From Actinomadura sp. 7K507 (GTDB lineage: Bacteria > Actinomycetota > Actinomycetes > Streptosporangiales > Streptosporangiaceae), in contig NZ_SMKK01000060.1 of the NCBI RefSeq assembly GCF_004348425.1, positions 1 to 42,998 on the forward strand: DNA of 42,998 nucleotides. Reading direction: 5' to 3'. Shown here piece by piece: positions 7,424 to 16,011 of this stretch (its first letter is position 1; every line of letters begins with the position of its first letter). The translations under genes were made by a program, and so were the position numbers. The notes beneath the pieces were generated by a model. It was given only the letters and a program-made list of their open reading frames with translations. It was not told the DNA's origin and ran no database searches.

Positions 7424-9800
7424 CCGCCCGGATGTCGTCGCGGAGGCGGGCGGCCTCCTCGGCGGGGCCGGTCTCGTCCAGGGTGCTGAAGCCGTCCACG
7501 GCGGCGGACGCGTGCGACGCCGCCTCCGGCAGCCGCCCGGACCGGGCCAGCAGGCGGGCCTGGTCGTAGGAGACGAGCGCGGTGTCCCAGATGCGGGCGG
7601 GTTCGTTGTCCGGCGGCAGGCTCGCCAGCGCCGAACGTGCCGACTCCATGACGGTGACGGCCTCGTCGCCCTCGCCGGACCACATCAGGCACATCGCGGC
7701 GCGGCGGCGGGCGCGGACCACGCCGTAGGGGTCGCCGGCCTTCTCGTGCACCTCGGCGGCGGCCGCGAACCGCTCGGCGGCCTGCGCGTCCTTGTCGAGG
7801 CCGGTCAGGATCTCGCCGGTCTCTTCGAGGAAGTGCGCGGCGCCGGCCGGGTCCCCCTGGTTCGCGGCGTCCTGGGCGAGGGCCGTGAACGTCTCCACGG
7901 CGCCCTCCTCGCCCAGTTCCTTCTGCGCGTGCGCGAGGACCAGGAGGCAGCGCCTCTCCCGGTCGTCCTGGCCTCCGAGGGCGGGGAGCGCCTCCTCGGC
8001 GACCTCGGCGGCCTCCAGGTGGCGGCCCGTGGCCAGGTATCCGGCGGCGAGGTCCACCCGCAGCTGGGCGGCCTGCTCGTGCCGGCCTTCGGCCGTCCAG
8101 CCCGCGACGGCCTCGGCGAGGTCGGCGACGGCGTCGGCCGGACGGCCGGCGGCCAGGAGGGCGAGGCCCCGCTCCGAGTGCGCCGCCGCACGCATCGGCG
8201 ACGCGGCGGGCTGCGCGGCGATCAGCTCGTCGAGCAGGGCGAACGTGTCCTCGTGCGGGCCGTCCTCCTGCCGGGCCAGGACGCGGGCGAGCAGCAGCAT
8301 CGGGGCCGCGGCCTCCCGCGTGCCGCCGGACGCCCGAGCGGCCTCGGCCGACCGGCGCAGCGCCGCGACGCCGTCGTCGGTCTCGCCGGTCAGCAGGAGC
8401 GCCTGCCCCCGCAGGAACCACATCTCGCCCGCCCGGTCGGGGACGTCGTCCGGGTCGACCTGCTCCAGGGCGGCCAGGGCGTCGGCGGGGCGGTCCTGTT
8501 CGACGTGCGCGGTGGCGAGGCGCAGGAGCGAGCCGGTGGCGTCGCCGTCCCCCGTCGTCTCCTCCGGCTCGCGCGGGTCGGCCAGGTCGTTCACTGTGGC
8601 GGGGTCGTTCGCGGAGGCGAGGTCCTCCGGTTCCGGTGCCGGGGTGGGGCGGCGGTGGTGGGCGGCCAGCGGCAGGAAGTCGACGACGGGCTCGGCCGCC
8701 AGCGTTTCGCGTACCTCGTCGCCCTGGCGGGACGTGCCGTTGCGGGCATCGAACCGTTCCGCCAGCCTCGTCGCGCGCTCGGTGAGCTCCGCGTGCAGCT
8801 CGGGCAGCGGCACGTCCGCCGCCGCACGGCCGTCCGCCGCGGGACGCCGGACCGTCGCGCCGTCGTACCCGGCCGCCATGACCCGGCCCAGGACCAGAGC
8901 CGACGCGGCGGCGAACCACATCTCCGCGAGCGGGCTCGGGGCCCGGTCGAGCCACCCGAGATGCCGCTGGACGATCTCCAGCCCCCGCGCCTCGTTTCCG
9001 GTGGCCGCGCAGAACTCCAGGTGCTCGGCGATCTCCCCGAGGTCGGCGAGCCGCGCCCGGTGCACCCGGTAGGCGCGGCGGTGCGCGTCGGCGGCCTGCT
9101 CGGCGCGGCCCGTGTGCAGGTACACCGGCAGCATCGCGGTCAGGACGGACTGCGGCTGCTCGTTGCACGAGAGCTCCGAGCTCAGCACGGGCGCGGCGAT
9201 CTCGAACGCCTCCTCGTGCCGTCCGACCTGCGCGAGGTGGCGGATCATGCCGGTGGGGTCGCAGCCCTCGCAGTCGGACAGCTCGTCCCGCCGGGCGGCG
9301 CGCCACTTGAGGTACCAGTCGTCGGCCGTGCCGTCGCCGACGTGCTGCGCCACCTTGTGGCGGCGCCGGTAGACGGCCTGGAGGCTGTGCCCGCCCGCGA
9401 GGTAGCGGCGCTCCATGTCGTCCAGGAGGGCATAGGTGCGGTCGAGGGGGATCTCGGGGAACAGCGTGAGGGACGACACCCCCGCTTTCATCTGCCACAG
9501 CAGCAGGTGGTCCTCGTCGAACCGGCCGGGGTCGCGGTCGTGCTCGGCGAGCGTCCGGCTGAACGTCGCGAGGGCCTTCGCGGGCTCGCCCCCGTACAGG
9601 TAGGAGTCGGTGAGCCTGGTCCGCACCCGGAACGCCAGCACGTCGTCAGCGGCGGCCTCCGCGCGGCGTAGCGCGTCCTCCACCAGGATGGTGCGGGCCT
9701 CGCCGTAGGGGAGCTCCTGCGCCTGCGCCATCAGCGCGAACACGTCGTCCGTGCCTGACTCGCCTGTGCCGGACTCGTCTTTTCCTGAGGGGTCGGTCAT
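7410..9800 (-). CDS. Large tetratricopeptide-repeat protein coupled to an HSP90-family gene
   Basis: A 796-residue, Ala/Leu/Glu-rich alpha-helical protein with repeated TPR-like units (for example GRPADAVADLAEAVAGW and ATGRHLEAAEVAEEALPAL), most regular in the C-terminal 400 residues. There are no membrane segments and no recognisable enzyme domain. The start ATG 9800 shares one base with the stop of the upstream HSP90 gene (TGATG) and has GGAGG seven bases upstream, so translation is probably coupled. A TPR partner would fit co-chaperone or substrate-adaptor roles, but that is inference. The N-terminus is a Ser/Gly/Asp/Glu-rich stretch coded by 15-bp repeats. Confidence 0.82.
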   Translation of the reverse strand: MTDPSGKDESGTGESGTDDVFALMAQAQELPYGEARTILVEDALRRAEAAADDVLAFRVRTRLTDSYLYGGEPAKALATFSRTLAEHDRDPGRFDEDHLLLWQMKAGVSSLTLFPEIPLDRTYALLDDMERRYLAGGHSLQAVYRRRHKVAQHVGDGTADDWYLKWRAARRDELSDCEGCDPTGMIRHLAQVGRHEEAFEIAAPVLSSELSCNEQPQSVLTAMLPVYLHTGRAEQAADAHRRAYRVHRARLADLGEIAEHLEFCAATGNEARGLEIVQRHLGWLDRAPSPLAEMWFAAASALVLGRVMAAGYDGATVRRPAADGRAAADVPLPELHAELTERATRLAERFDARNGTSRQGDEVRETLAAEPVVDFLPLAAHHRRPTPAPEPEDLASANDPATVNDLADPREPEETTGDGDATGSLLRLATAHVEQDRPADALAALEQVDPDDVPDRAGEMWFLRGQALLLTGETDDGVAALRRSAEAARASGGTREAAAPMLLLARVLARQEDGPHEDTFALLDELIAAQPAASPMRAAAHSERGLALLAAGRPADAVADLAEAVAGWTAEGRHEQAAQLRVDLAAGYLATGRHLEAAEVAEEALPALGGQDDRERRCLLVLAHAQKELGEEGAVETFTALAQDAANQGDPAGAAHFLEETGEILTGLDKDAQAAERFAAAAEVHEKAGDPYGVVRARRRAAMCLMWSGEGDEAVTVMESARSALASLPPDNEPARIWDTALVSYDQARLLARSGRLPEAASHASAAVDGFSTLDETGPAEEAARLRDDIRAAMQE
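9751..9795. repeat. Three degenerate 15-bp repeats at the TPR gene N-terminus
   Basis: Units at 9751-9765, 9766-9780 and 9781-9795 resemble GTGCCKGACTCGYCT with increasing divergence. They encode the first residues after the start codon of the TPR protein (DPSGKDESGTGESGT). Confidence 0.6.
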
Positions 9801-11563
9801 CAGGGGGCCTCCGGGGCGTGGACGGCCCACTCCAGCAGGCCGATGAAGGAACGGTTCAGGACGGCGGTGTCGGCGGGCCGCAGCGGATGGTGCCCGAGCA
9901 GCAGCGCCTGCCCGTAGAGCGCCTGGACGGCCAGCTCGACCGGCCCGTCCTCACCCAGGGACGTGATCCGCCGGGCCAGCGGGTTGCGGTAGTTCAGCAC
10001 GAGCTGCGGGCGCTCGACGCCGGCCGTGGCGTTGACGGCGCCGAGGATGCCGGCCCACAGTTCGTCGGCCTCGTCCTGCGCACGCGTGAGTTCCTCGCGG
10101 AACTGGGCGTCGCGGCTGGTCAGGTAGAGCGCGGGGAGCGAGGCCGGGTCGAAGTCACGGATCACCACCTCGCACCCGAGCCGCTCCACCGCGCGTTGCG
10201 CCGCCGCCAGGAACGGCCGCAGCGACAGCTCGGCCGCCGGGTCGAGGACGCCGAACGTGGTGGTCAGCTCCGCCGGGTCCAGCCTGGTGAGGCGGATGTC
10301 GGGATCGAGGTCCGGCAGCCGCCCGATGATCTCGGTGTCGTGGACGTATCCGCCGTTGACGAGCCCGACGCCCTGCGCCCCCGCGACCGACGACAGGCGC
10401 CGGAACTCGTCCACGCTCGTGGTGAACCGGCCGTCCGGGTGCCGCCGCCGGAACTCGTGCAGGGTCATCGGCCCGGCGGACGTCTCGTACTCCAGCCACC
10501 GGTCCACGATCCGCAGCATGTCGTCGTCGTGGAGGGCCATCGCCTTCACACCGAGCTGGTGCAGCCGCAGGAACCCGCGCAGCCGCGCCGGATCGGTCTC
10601 CGCCAGCTTCACCAGCCACTGCCGCAGGACGTCGCCCAGGCCCTCCCGCGTGGCGTCGAGCAGCTCGTCCTCGTAGAGCGCCTCGCGGCTCGCGGTCGGG
10701 CGCAGCTCCCCGGCGTCCACGACGCACCGCGCGAAGAACGCCCACTCGGGCAGCAGCCCCTCGACGCTCTCGGCCAGCAGCATCCGCTTCACGTAGACGC
10801 GGTGCGCGGCCCGCGCGGTCGGCGACACCGCCTGCGGCAGGACGAACGCCACACCCGTCAGACCGGCCTCGGGCACGTCCAGATCGACCACGTCGAACGG
10901 CGTGAACCCGTACAGCTCCTCGCAGTACTTCTCCAGTGCCCGCCGCCGCACCGCCGGATCCCGGCGGGACACCAGCCACGGCGGCCCGTCCCCGGTGACC
11001 GGGACGCCGTCGACGACCAGCTCGACGGGCAGCAGCGACCCGTACGTCCGCGCGAGGTCCGCGACGACCGGCGGGCTCAGCAGCTCGCCCGCGCCCGGCC
11101 GCGCCCGCAGCGTGACCGTCGTGCCGGGCTCGTGCCGTTCGGCCGGCTCGACCCGGTAGCTGCCTTCGGATCGTCCCGTCCACCTGACGGCCCCGCCGCC
11201 CCGCGCGGAGCGCGTCACGACCTCGATCTCGTCCGCGACCAGGAACGCCGACAGCAGCCCGATCCCGAACTGGCCGAGGAAGTCGTGGCGGGCGAACCCC
11301 AGCTCGTCCCGCTTGGACGACCGCCCGATCGTCGCCAGCAGCGTGTGCACCTCGCCCTCCGTAAGGCCCACGCCGTCGTCGTGGACCCGCAGCGTCCCGC
11401 CGCCGGTCTCGATCTCGACCCGGCCGCCGCCGCCCCGCGCGGTGATCGCGTCCACCGCGTTCTGCAGCAGCTCCCGGAGATACACCCGCGGGCTCGCGTA
11501 CAGGTGGCGGCTCAGCAGATCCACCACCCCGCGCAGATCCACCTGGAATGCCTGTTCCGCCAC
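9800..11563 (-). CDS. HSP90-family ATPase (HtpG-like)
   Basis: A 587-residue GHKL ATPase chaperone homologue. The N-terminal nucleotide site is intact: RELLQNAVDA with E31, N35 and D38, then HDDGVGLT at 61-68 and GQFGIGLLSAFLVAD at 97-111. A middle-domain VYVKRMLL segment matches HtpG. It is shorter than E. coli HtpG (about 624) and diverges in the C-terminal dimerisation region; it does not end in a TPR-binding EEVD-like tail. The start is GTG 11563 with GGGAGG eight bases upstream. I see no CIRCE or HAIR heat-shock operator in front. It is coupled to the TPR gene. Confidence 0.9.
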   Translation of the reverse strand: MAEQAFQVDLRGVVDLLSRHLYASPRVYLRELLQNAVDAITARGGGGRVEIETGGGTLRVHDDGVGLTEGEVHTLLATIGRSSKRDELGFARHDFLGQFGIGLLSAFLVADEIEVVTRSARGGGAVRWTGRSEGSYRVEPAERHEPGTTVTLRARPGAGELLSPPVVADLARTYGSLLPVELVVDGVPVTGDGPPWLVSRRDPAVRRRALEKYCEELYGFTPFDVVDLDVPEAGLTGVAFVLPQAVSPTARAAHRVYVKRMLLAESVEGLLPEWAFFARCVVDAGELRPTASREALYEDELLDATREGLGDVLRQWLVKLAETDPARLRGFLRLHQLGVKAMALHDDDMLRIVDRWLEYETSAGPMTLHEFRRRHPDGRFTTSVDEFRRLSSVAGAQGVGLVNGGYVHDTEIIGRLPDLDPDIRLTRLDPAELTTTFGVLDPAAELSLRPFLAAAQRAVERLGCEVVIRDFDPASLPALYLTSRDAQFREELTRAQDEADELWAGILGAVNATAGVERPQLVLNYRNPLARRITSLGEDGPVELAVQALYGQALLLGHHPLRPADTAVLNRSFIGLLEWAVHAPEAP

Positions 11564-11678
11564 CAGCGCGCCTCCCGATCAGCCGTTCGAAGCGATCACA
11601 CCCTAGCGACCGATTCCGACCAGATCAGATCATTTGTGCGCCTCCGGACCGATCAGGGCACGGCTGCGCCGCCCGGTG

Positions 11679-13073
11679 TCACCGCCCCGTGTCACCGCCG
11701 GCCGCCATCCCGGCCGCCTCCAGGGCGGCCTGCCTCGCGGCGTCGAGGTCGTAGTGCTTGCGGGTGACGATGCGCTGCGCGTACAGGCCGCCGCCCGCCT
11801 GGACGTTGGTGACCTGGCGCCATCCGCCGTAGGAGTCGGCGGTCAGGTCGCGGATGGCGTGGAAGAGGCGGGTGCGGTACTCGCCGTCGACGTCGGAGCT
11901 GGTCGACATGTACTTGCGCGCCAGCGGCCCCACCTCGGGGTTCTCCAGGTCCGCGATGGACGGGGCGGTGACGACCGCCGCGCCGGCGATGTCGTGCAGG
12001 TGCCGCACCATCGTGTTGTACTCCGTCGCCCCGGTGTACTTGCCGGCGTTGGTGAACAGCTCGTTGGGGAAGACTGCGCCGAACACGCCCGTCTCCGCGT
12101 GGGTCAGCGCGGCCTCCAGGCAGGCCCGCACGACGGTCGCATGAATGATCATCTCCGAGATCTTCTCCCGGACGTGGCCGACCCGCTGCAGGCCGTTCGC
12201 CTCGGCGATCAGCTGCGCGAGACCGACCAGCACGTCGGCGCCGTCGGCCATGGAGCTGAGGCCGCCGAGCCGCTCCCACAGCCCGAGGGAGTGGGCGAAG
12301 ACGGCGGCGCTCTCCGTCTCCCCGTCGAGGAAGACGCGCTCGGCGGGGACGAACACGTCGTCGAAGATGACGAACCCCTCCGGGAAGTGCTCCTTGCCCG
12401 ACGCCGGGAACGACCGCAGGTCGGCGTGCCGCGGCGCGTAGGTGGTGTTGATGATCTTCACTCCGGGGGCGTCGACGGGGATCACCGCCGCGAACGCGTA
12501 GTCCTCCTCCCCCGGTTTCATCGACTTGGTCGGGATCGTCATCAGCTCGTGCCCGAACGACGCCGCGGTGATGTGCAGCTTGGCGCCCCGGATCACGACG
12601 CCTTCGGGAGTCCGGTCGACCACCCGGACGTAGGCGTCGGGGTCGTCCTGGCGGACCGGCGAGAGCGAGCGGTCGCCCTTCGCGTCGGTGATGCACTGCG
12701 TGACGCGGATGTCGCGTTCCTGGGCGTCGGCCACGAAGGCCTGGATGCGCTCGACGTACTGCGGGCCGGACTCGGCCAGCCGCCCCGCCGCCGTCGCCAG
12801 CGTCATCAGCGAGGTGTAGTTGACGTGCGCCATCATCCCCGCGGTGTGGACGAGCTCGACCTTCTCGCGGAGCTCGTCCGCCGTCGTCGGGATGCCGCTG
12901 ACGGGACTGACGCCGTCGACCGCCTTGAGCGCCAGCCAGTCGTAGCCGTCCGCGACGTTCTGGACCACGGTGCCGAGGACCGGGTGGCCGGGGAGGTCGG
13001 TGACCTTCTCGCCCTCGAAGTAGGTGCTGCGGCCGTCGTCGAGACTGGCCTTGTACTGGTCACCGGTGAGCAT
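11679..13073 (-). CDS. 4-hydroxyphenylacetate 3-hydroxylase (HpaB) family flavoprotein, copy 1
   Basis: A 464-residue member of the HpaB / 4-hydroxybutyryl-CoA dehydratase superfamily (acyl-CoA dehydrogenase fold, FAD). The family block CITDAKGDRS followed by DDPDAYVRVV and GVVIRGAKLHIT is clear, as is FAHSLGLWERLGG. The 4-hydroxybutyryl-CoA dehydratase cluster ligands (CxxxC and HxxxxxxC) are not visible; only two cysteines are obvious, so an Fe-S dehydratase is unlikely. No HpaC-type flavin reductase lies nearby. Start ATG 13073 (TGDQYKASL) has GAGGAGC upstream; the frame is open further but reads into the previous gene. It is the last gene of the ten-gene operon and is paralogous to the protein at 32657-34036. 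Confidence 0.85.
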   Translation of the reverse strand: MLTGDQYKASLDDGRSTYFEGEKVTDLPGHPVLGTVVQNVADGYDWLALKAVDGVSPVSGIPTTADELREKVELVHTAGMMAHVNYTSLMTLATAAGRLAESGPQYVERIQAFVADAQERDIRVTQCITDAKGDRSLSPVRQDDPDAYVRVVDRTPEGVVIRGAKLHITAASFGHELMTIPTKSMKPGEEDYAFAAVIPVDAPGVKIINTTYAPRHADLRSFPASGKEHFPEGFVIFDDVFVPAERVFLDGETESAAVFAHSLGLWERLGGLSSMADGADVLVGLAQLIAEANGLQRVGHVREKISEMIIHATVVRACLEAALTHAETGVFGAVFPNELFTNAGKYTGATEYNTMVRHLHDIAGAAVVTAPSIADLENPEVGPLARKYMSTSSDVDGEYRTRLFHAIRDLTADSYGGWRQVTNVQAGGGLYAQRIVTRKHYDLDAARQAALEAAGMAAGGDTGR

Positions 13074-13119
13074 GTGCCGGTGCTCCTCTCGCTCTGGGGG
13101 TGCGCGTCGGGAATGCGCG

Positions 13120-13905
13120 TCAGGAATCGGTCTGCGAGCGGCCCCGGGCGACGATCGCCGCACGGCGCCGTTCGACGGAGGCGGGCTCGAAACCGCGGGC
13201 CAGCCAGTCGCGCGACGTCCGGGCCTCGATGTCGTAGCCGGGTGCGGTCTGGGTCAGCTCGATGCGCCGGTAGGAGTCGAGGAGGGTCCGCACGGCGTCG
13301 TGGTCGTTGGCGGCGATCGTCCGGGCGACCCGGTGGGCCGTCGGCAGAAGCTCCTCGTGGGGGACGACCTCCGTGACGAGACCGGCGCGGAGGGCCTCAC
13401 CGGCGCCGAGGAAGTCGCCGGTCAGGCTCATGCGGCGGGCCATCCCGTGGCCGACCAGCTGCGGCAGCAGGACGGACAGCCCCCACCCCGGCAGGACACC
13501 GACCCGGGCGTGGGTGTCGGCGAACCGGGCCCGTTCCGAGGCGATGAGGATGTCGCAGTTGAGCGCGAGCTCCAGCCCGCCGGTGACGGCGACGCCGTTG
13601 ACGGCACCGATCACCGGCTTCGACGTCACCGGCCAGGGGTAGGGCGAGGGCTTCTCGTCCTCGTCCCGGCCGAGCCGCAGGTTCTCCCCCGAGCTGCCGA
13701 GCTGCTTGAGGTCCAGGCCGGCGCAGAAGGCGGGGTCGGAGCCGGTGAGGACGATGGCGTGGACGCCGGCGTCGTCCTCAAGGGAGCGCATGGTCTCGCG
13801 CAGGGCGGTGATGAGTTCCGCGCTGAGGGCGTTGCGCGCCTCGGGGCGGTCGAGGGTCACGGTCGCGACCCCGTCGGCGCGGTCGAGAAGGAGGACGTCG
13901 CTCAT
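13120..13905 (-). CDS. Enoyl-CoA hydratase/isomerase (crotonase) family protein
   Basis: A 261-residue crotonase. The oxyanion-hole segments ARNALS and DPAFCAGLDLK are present. In the active site the first glutamate of the classical hydratase pair is kept (GGLELAL), but the second position reads DTHARVG, with histidine where canonical hydratases have glutamate. This variant is common among actinobacterial crotonases and its exact reaction is not fixed. ATG 13905 shares one base with the stop of the preceding crotonase (TGATG), so the two are translationally coupled. It is the ninth gene of the operon. Confidence 0.9.
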   Translation of the reverse strand: MSDVLLLDRADGVATVTLDRPEARNALSAELITALRETMRSLEDDAGVHAIVLTGSDPAFCAGLDLKQLGSSGENLRLGRDEDEKPSPYPWPVTSKPVIGAVNGVAVTGGLELALNCDILIASERARFADTHARVGVLPGWGLSVLLPQLVGHGMARRMSLTGDFLGAGEALRAGLVTEVVPHEELLPTAHRVARTIAANDHDAVRTLLDSYRRIELTQTAPGYDIEARTSRDWLARGFEPASVERRRAAIVARGRSQTDS

Positions 13906-14687
13906 CAGCGGCCCTGCCACACCGGCGGCCGCTTCTCGGCGAAGGCCGTGGCCCCCTCGCGGGCGTCCCTCGACCGGGACACGGGCCGGGCGATCCTGTC
14001 CTGCTCGGTCCAGGCCTCCTCCTCGGTCCAGTCCGCCGACTCCTCGATGATCCGCTTGCTCGCGGCGACCGCCAGCGGGCCGTTGGCAGCGATCTCGCGG
14101 GCCAGGCCGAGGGCGGTGCCGAGCGCGGCGCCGTCGTCCACGAGGCGGTTGACCAACCCCAGCTCGCTCATCCGCTCCGCCCCGGCATGGTTGCCGAGCA
14201 GGGCCAGCTCCATCGCGATGTGGTATGGGATGCGGTGCTGGAGGCGGAGCAGTCCGCCCCCGGCGGCGACGAGGCTCCGCTTCACCTCGGGGATGCCGAA
14301 CGACGCGCCGCGGGAGGCGACGACGAGGTCGCAGGCGAGCACGATCTCGAACCCTCCCGCGAGCGCGTACCCCTCGACCGCGGCGATCAGGGGCTTGCGC
14401 GGGCGGCGCTGCACGAACCCGGCGAAGCCGCGTCCCTCCACGACGGGGTGCTCGCCCCGGACGAACGCCTTGAGGTCCATCCCCGCGCAGAAGGTCCCGC
14501 CCGCGCCGGTGATGACGCCGACCTGGAGTGCGGGGTCCGAGTCGAGCCGGTCGACGGCCTTGGCGATGGCGTGCGCGACGTTCTCGTTGACGGCGTTGCG
14601 GGCCTGCGGGCGGTCGATGGTGATGACGAGGACGCCGCCGTCGTCCTCGACGCGGACCTCCGCGGCGTCCTGGGGGTCGGTTGTCAT
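13905..14687 (-). CDS. Enoyl-CoA hydratase with canonical active site
   Basis: A 260-residue crotonase with both catalytic glutamates: one in GGFEIVLACD and one in IPEVKRSLVAAGGG. It also has the oxyanion motif GTFCAGMDLKAF. This is the best candidate in the operon for plain hydration of a 2,3-enoyl-CoA. It ends with the common ECH tail AFAEKRPPVWQGR. About 100 bp upstream is filled by degenerate direct repeats. Confidence 0.93.
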   Translation of the reverse strand: MTTDPQDAAEVRVEDDGGVLVITIDRPQARNAVNENVAHAIAKAVDRLDSDPALQVGVITGAGGTFCAGMDLKAFVRGEHPVVEGRGFAGFVQRRPRKPLIAAVEGYALAGGFEIVLACDLVVASRGASFGIPEVKRSLVAAGGGLLRLQHRIPYHIAMELALLGNHAGAERMSELGLVNRLVDDGAALGTALGLAREIAANGPLAVAASKRIIEESADWTEEEAWTEQDRIARPVSRSRDAREGATAFAEKRPPVWQGR

Positions 14688-14701
14688 GGTGCTCCCTGCT
14701 T

Positions 14702-14767
14702 GTGGACGGGATTCGTGGACGGGTTGGTGGATGACGGATTCGTGGATGACGGATTCGTGGATGACGG
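14702..14767. repeat. Tandem GTGGATGACGGATTC array between two operon genes
   Basis: Two exact 15-bp units (14727-14741 and 14742-14756) plus a partial third to 14767, preceded by shorter relatives (GTGGACGGGATTC, GTGGACGGGTTG) from 14702. The array fills the gap between the acyl-CoA dehydrogenase stop and the crotonase start. Confidence 0.85.
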
Positions 14768-14770
14768 GGG

Positions 14771-14804
14771 GTCAGGACGCGGCGTCGGTCAGGAGGCGGC
14801 GTCG
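14771..14804. repeat. 17-bp direct duplication over the acyl-CoA dehydrogenase stop codon
   Basis: GTCAGGACGCGGCGTCG (14771-14787) is followed directly by GTCAGGAGGCGGCGTCG (14788-14804), one mismatch. The copy nearer the gene carries its stop codon (14789-14791); the other carries a decoy of the same end in another frame. Confidence 0.8.
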
Positions 14805-15910
14805 AGGACCGACGCGGCCAGCCGTTCGGACGCGGCGGCGCGGCCGCCGAGCAGCGAGGCGTCGCTCACGGCGCGCTTGTAGTAGAGGTGCGCGGGATGT
14901 TCCCAGGTGAAGCCGATACCGCCGTGCACCTGGACGGTGTTCTTGGCCACCGCCTGGTAGTCGGCCGCCGTCTCGGCGGTGGCCAGGTCGACGGCGATCC
15001 GCGGGTCGTCGAGGCTCGGATCGTCCAGTGTCCAAGCCGCGTGATAGGCCGCCGACCGGGACTGCTCCACCGCGATGTGCATGTCCGCGCACCTGTGCTT
15101 GACGCCCTGGAAGGAGCCGATCGCCCGGCCGAACTGGAGTCGCGTGCCGGCGTACTCGACGCTCATCGCCAGCAGCCGGGCACTGGCGCCGACGGCTTCG
15201 GCCGCGAGGACGACCGCGCCGACGTCCCGGGCCGCCGACACGGCGGCCAGCGCCGCGCCAGGGTCCCCCAGGGGCCGGGCGGGAGTGCCGTCGAACCGGA
15301 CCCGGCCGAGGCGGCGGGTCTGGTCAAGGGCGCTCAGCGGCTCCACGGAGAGGTTCCGCGCCCCGGCCTCGACGAGGAAGAGCGAGGGCCCACCGTCCGC
15401 CTCGGCCACCACGGCGAACGTGTCGGCGGCGACGGCGTCGAGGACGTGCGAGGCGGCACCGCGCAGCACGGGGGCGTCCCGCCCCTCGGCGACGATGCCG
15501 GTCCGCGCCGGCGCCCACACTCCCCGCGCGCCCGTGGCCACCAGGCTCACGACGGTCTCACCCGAGACGATCCTGGACACGATGCGGGCGCCCTCGGGGT
15601 CTCCCGATCGCGCCAGCGCCGTCCCGGCCAGCGCGACGCAGCCGAGCAGCGGCACCCCGGCGAGGACGCGTCCGAGTTCCTCGGCGACGATGGCGAGGTC
15701 CACCACTCCGCCGACGGCCTCACCGGCCTCGGTGGGCAGGGCGAGCCCCAGCACGCCGAGGTCCCGGCCCAAGGTGCGCCATACCTCGCGGTCGAATCCC
15801 GTGGGGGTCTCCAGTTGGGCACGGACCGCTTCGTCGGTCCAGGTCCGGTCCGCCACGGACCGCGCCAGGTCGCGCAGCGCCCGCTGCTCCTCGGTGAACT
15901 CGAACTCCAT
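14789..15910 (-). CDS. Acyl-CoA dehydrogenase, smaller subunit of a probable heteromeric pair (pair B)
   Basis: A 373-residue acyl-CoA dehydrogenase-fold protein with the N-terminal FEFTEEQRALRD start, the QFGRAIGSFQGVKHR segment and the C-terminal VHGGIGFTWEH motif. It has no glutamate at the usual catalytic C-terminal site (YEGT-like), as is typical of partner chains in the alpha2-beta2 dehydrogenases known from mycobacterial steroid side-chain breakdown. Its presumed partner is the next gene upstream in the operon (16001-17170). ATG 15910 has AAGGGA upstream; GTG 15913 is an alternative. Confidence 0.9.
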   Translation of the reverse strand: MEFEFTEEQRALRDLARSVADRTWTDEAVRAQLETPTGFDREVWRTLGRDLGVLGLALPTEAGEAVGGVVDLAIVAEELGRVLAGVPLLGCVALAGTALARSGDPEGARIVSRIVSGETVVSLVATGARGVWAPARTGIVAEGRDAPVLRGAASHVLDAVAADTFAVVAEADGGPSLFLVEAGARNLSVEPLSALDQTRRLGRVRFDGTPARPLGDPGAALAAVSAARDVGAVVLAAEAVGASARLLAMSVEYAGTRLQFGRAIGSFQGVKHRCADMHIAVEQSRSAAYHAAWTLDDPSLDDPRIAVDLATAETAADYQAVAKNTVQVHGGIGFTWEHPAHLYYKRAVSDASLLGGRAAASERLAASVLDAAS

Positions 15911-15945
15911 CACAGATCCCTTTCACATGGCCCGAAGCCCGCCCG

Positions 15946-16011
15946 GTCAACCACGCCCGTCCTGTCAGCCGCGCCCGCCCTCTCAACCGCGCCCGCCTTC
16001 TCAACCACGGG
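15946..16011. repeat. 18-bp tandem repeats between two acyl-CoA dehydrogenase genes
   Basis: Three 18-bp units at 15946-15963, 15964-15981 and 15982-15999 (CTCAACCGCGCCCGCCTT-like), with a partial fourth reaching 16011. The fourth copy includes the end of the upstream dehydrogenase gene and its stop codon. Confidence 0.87.

Noticed and set aside
11564..11678. Heat-shock operator before the HSP90 gene
   Set aside because: No CIRCE (TTAGCACTC/GAGTGCTAA) or HAIR (CTTGAGT/ACTCAAG) elements are present in the 115-bp gap.
11679..13073. 4-hydroxybutyryl-CoA dehydratase assignment
   Set aside because: The family fold fits but the four Fe-S ligands are not visible in either paralogue.
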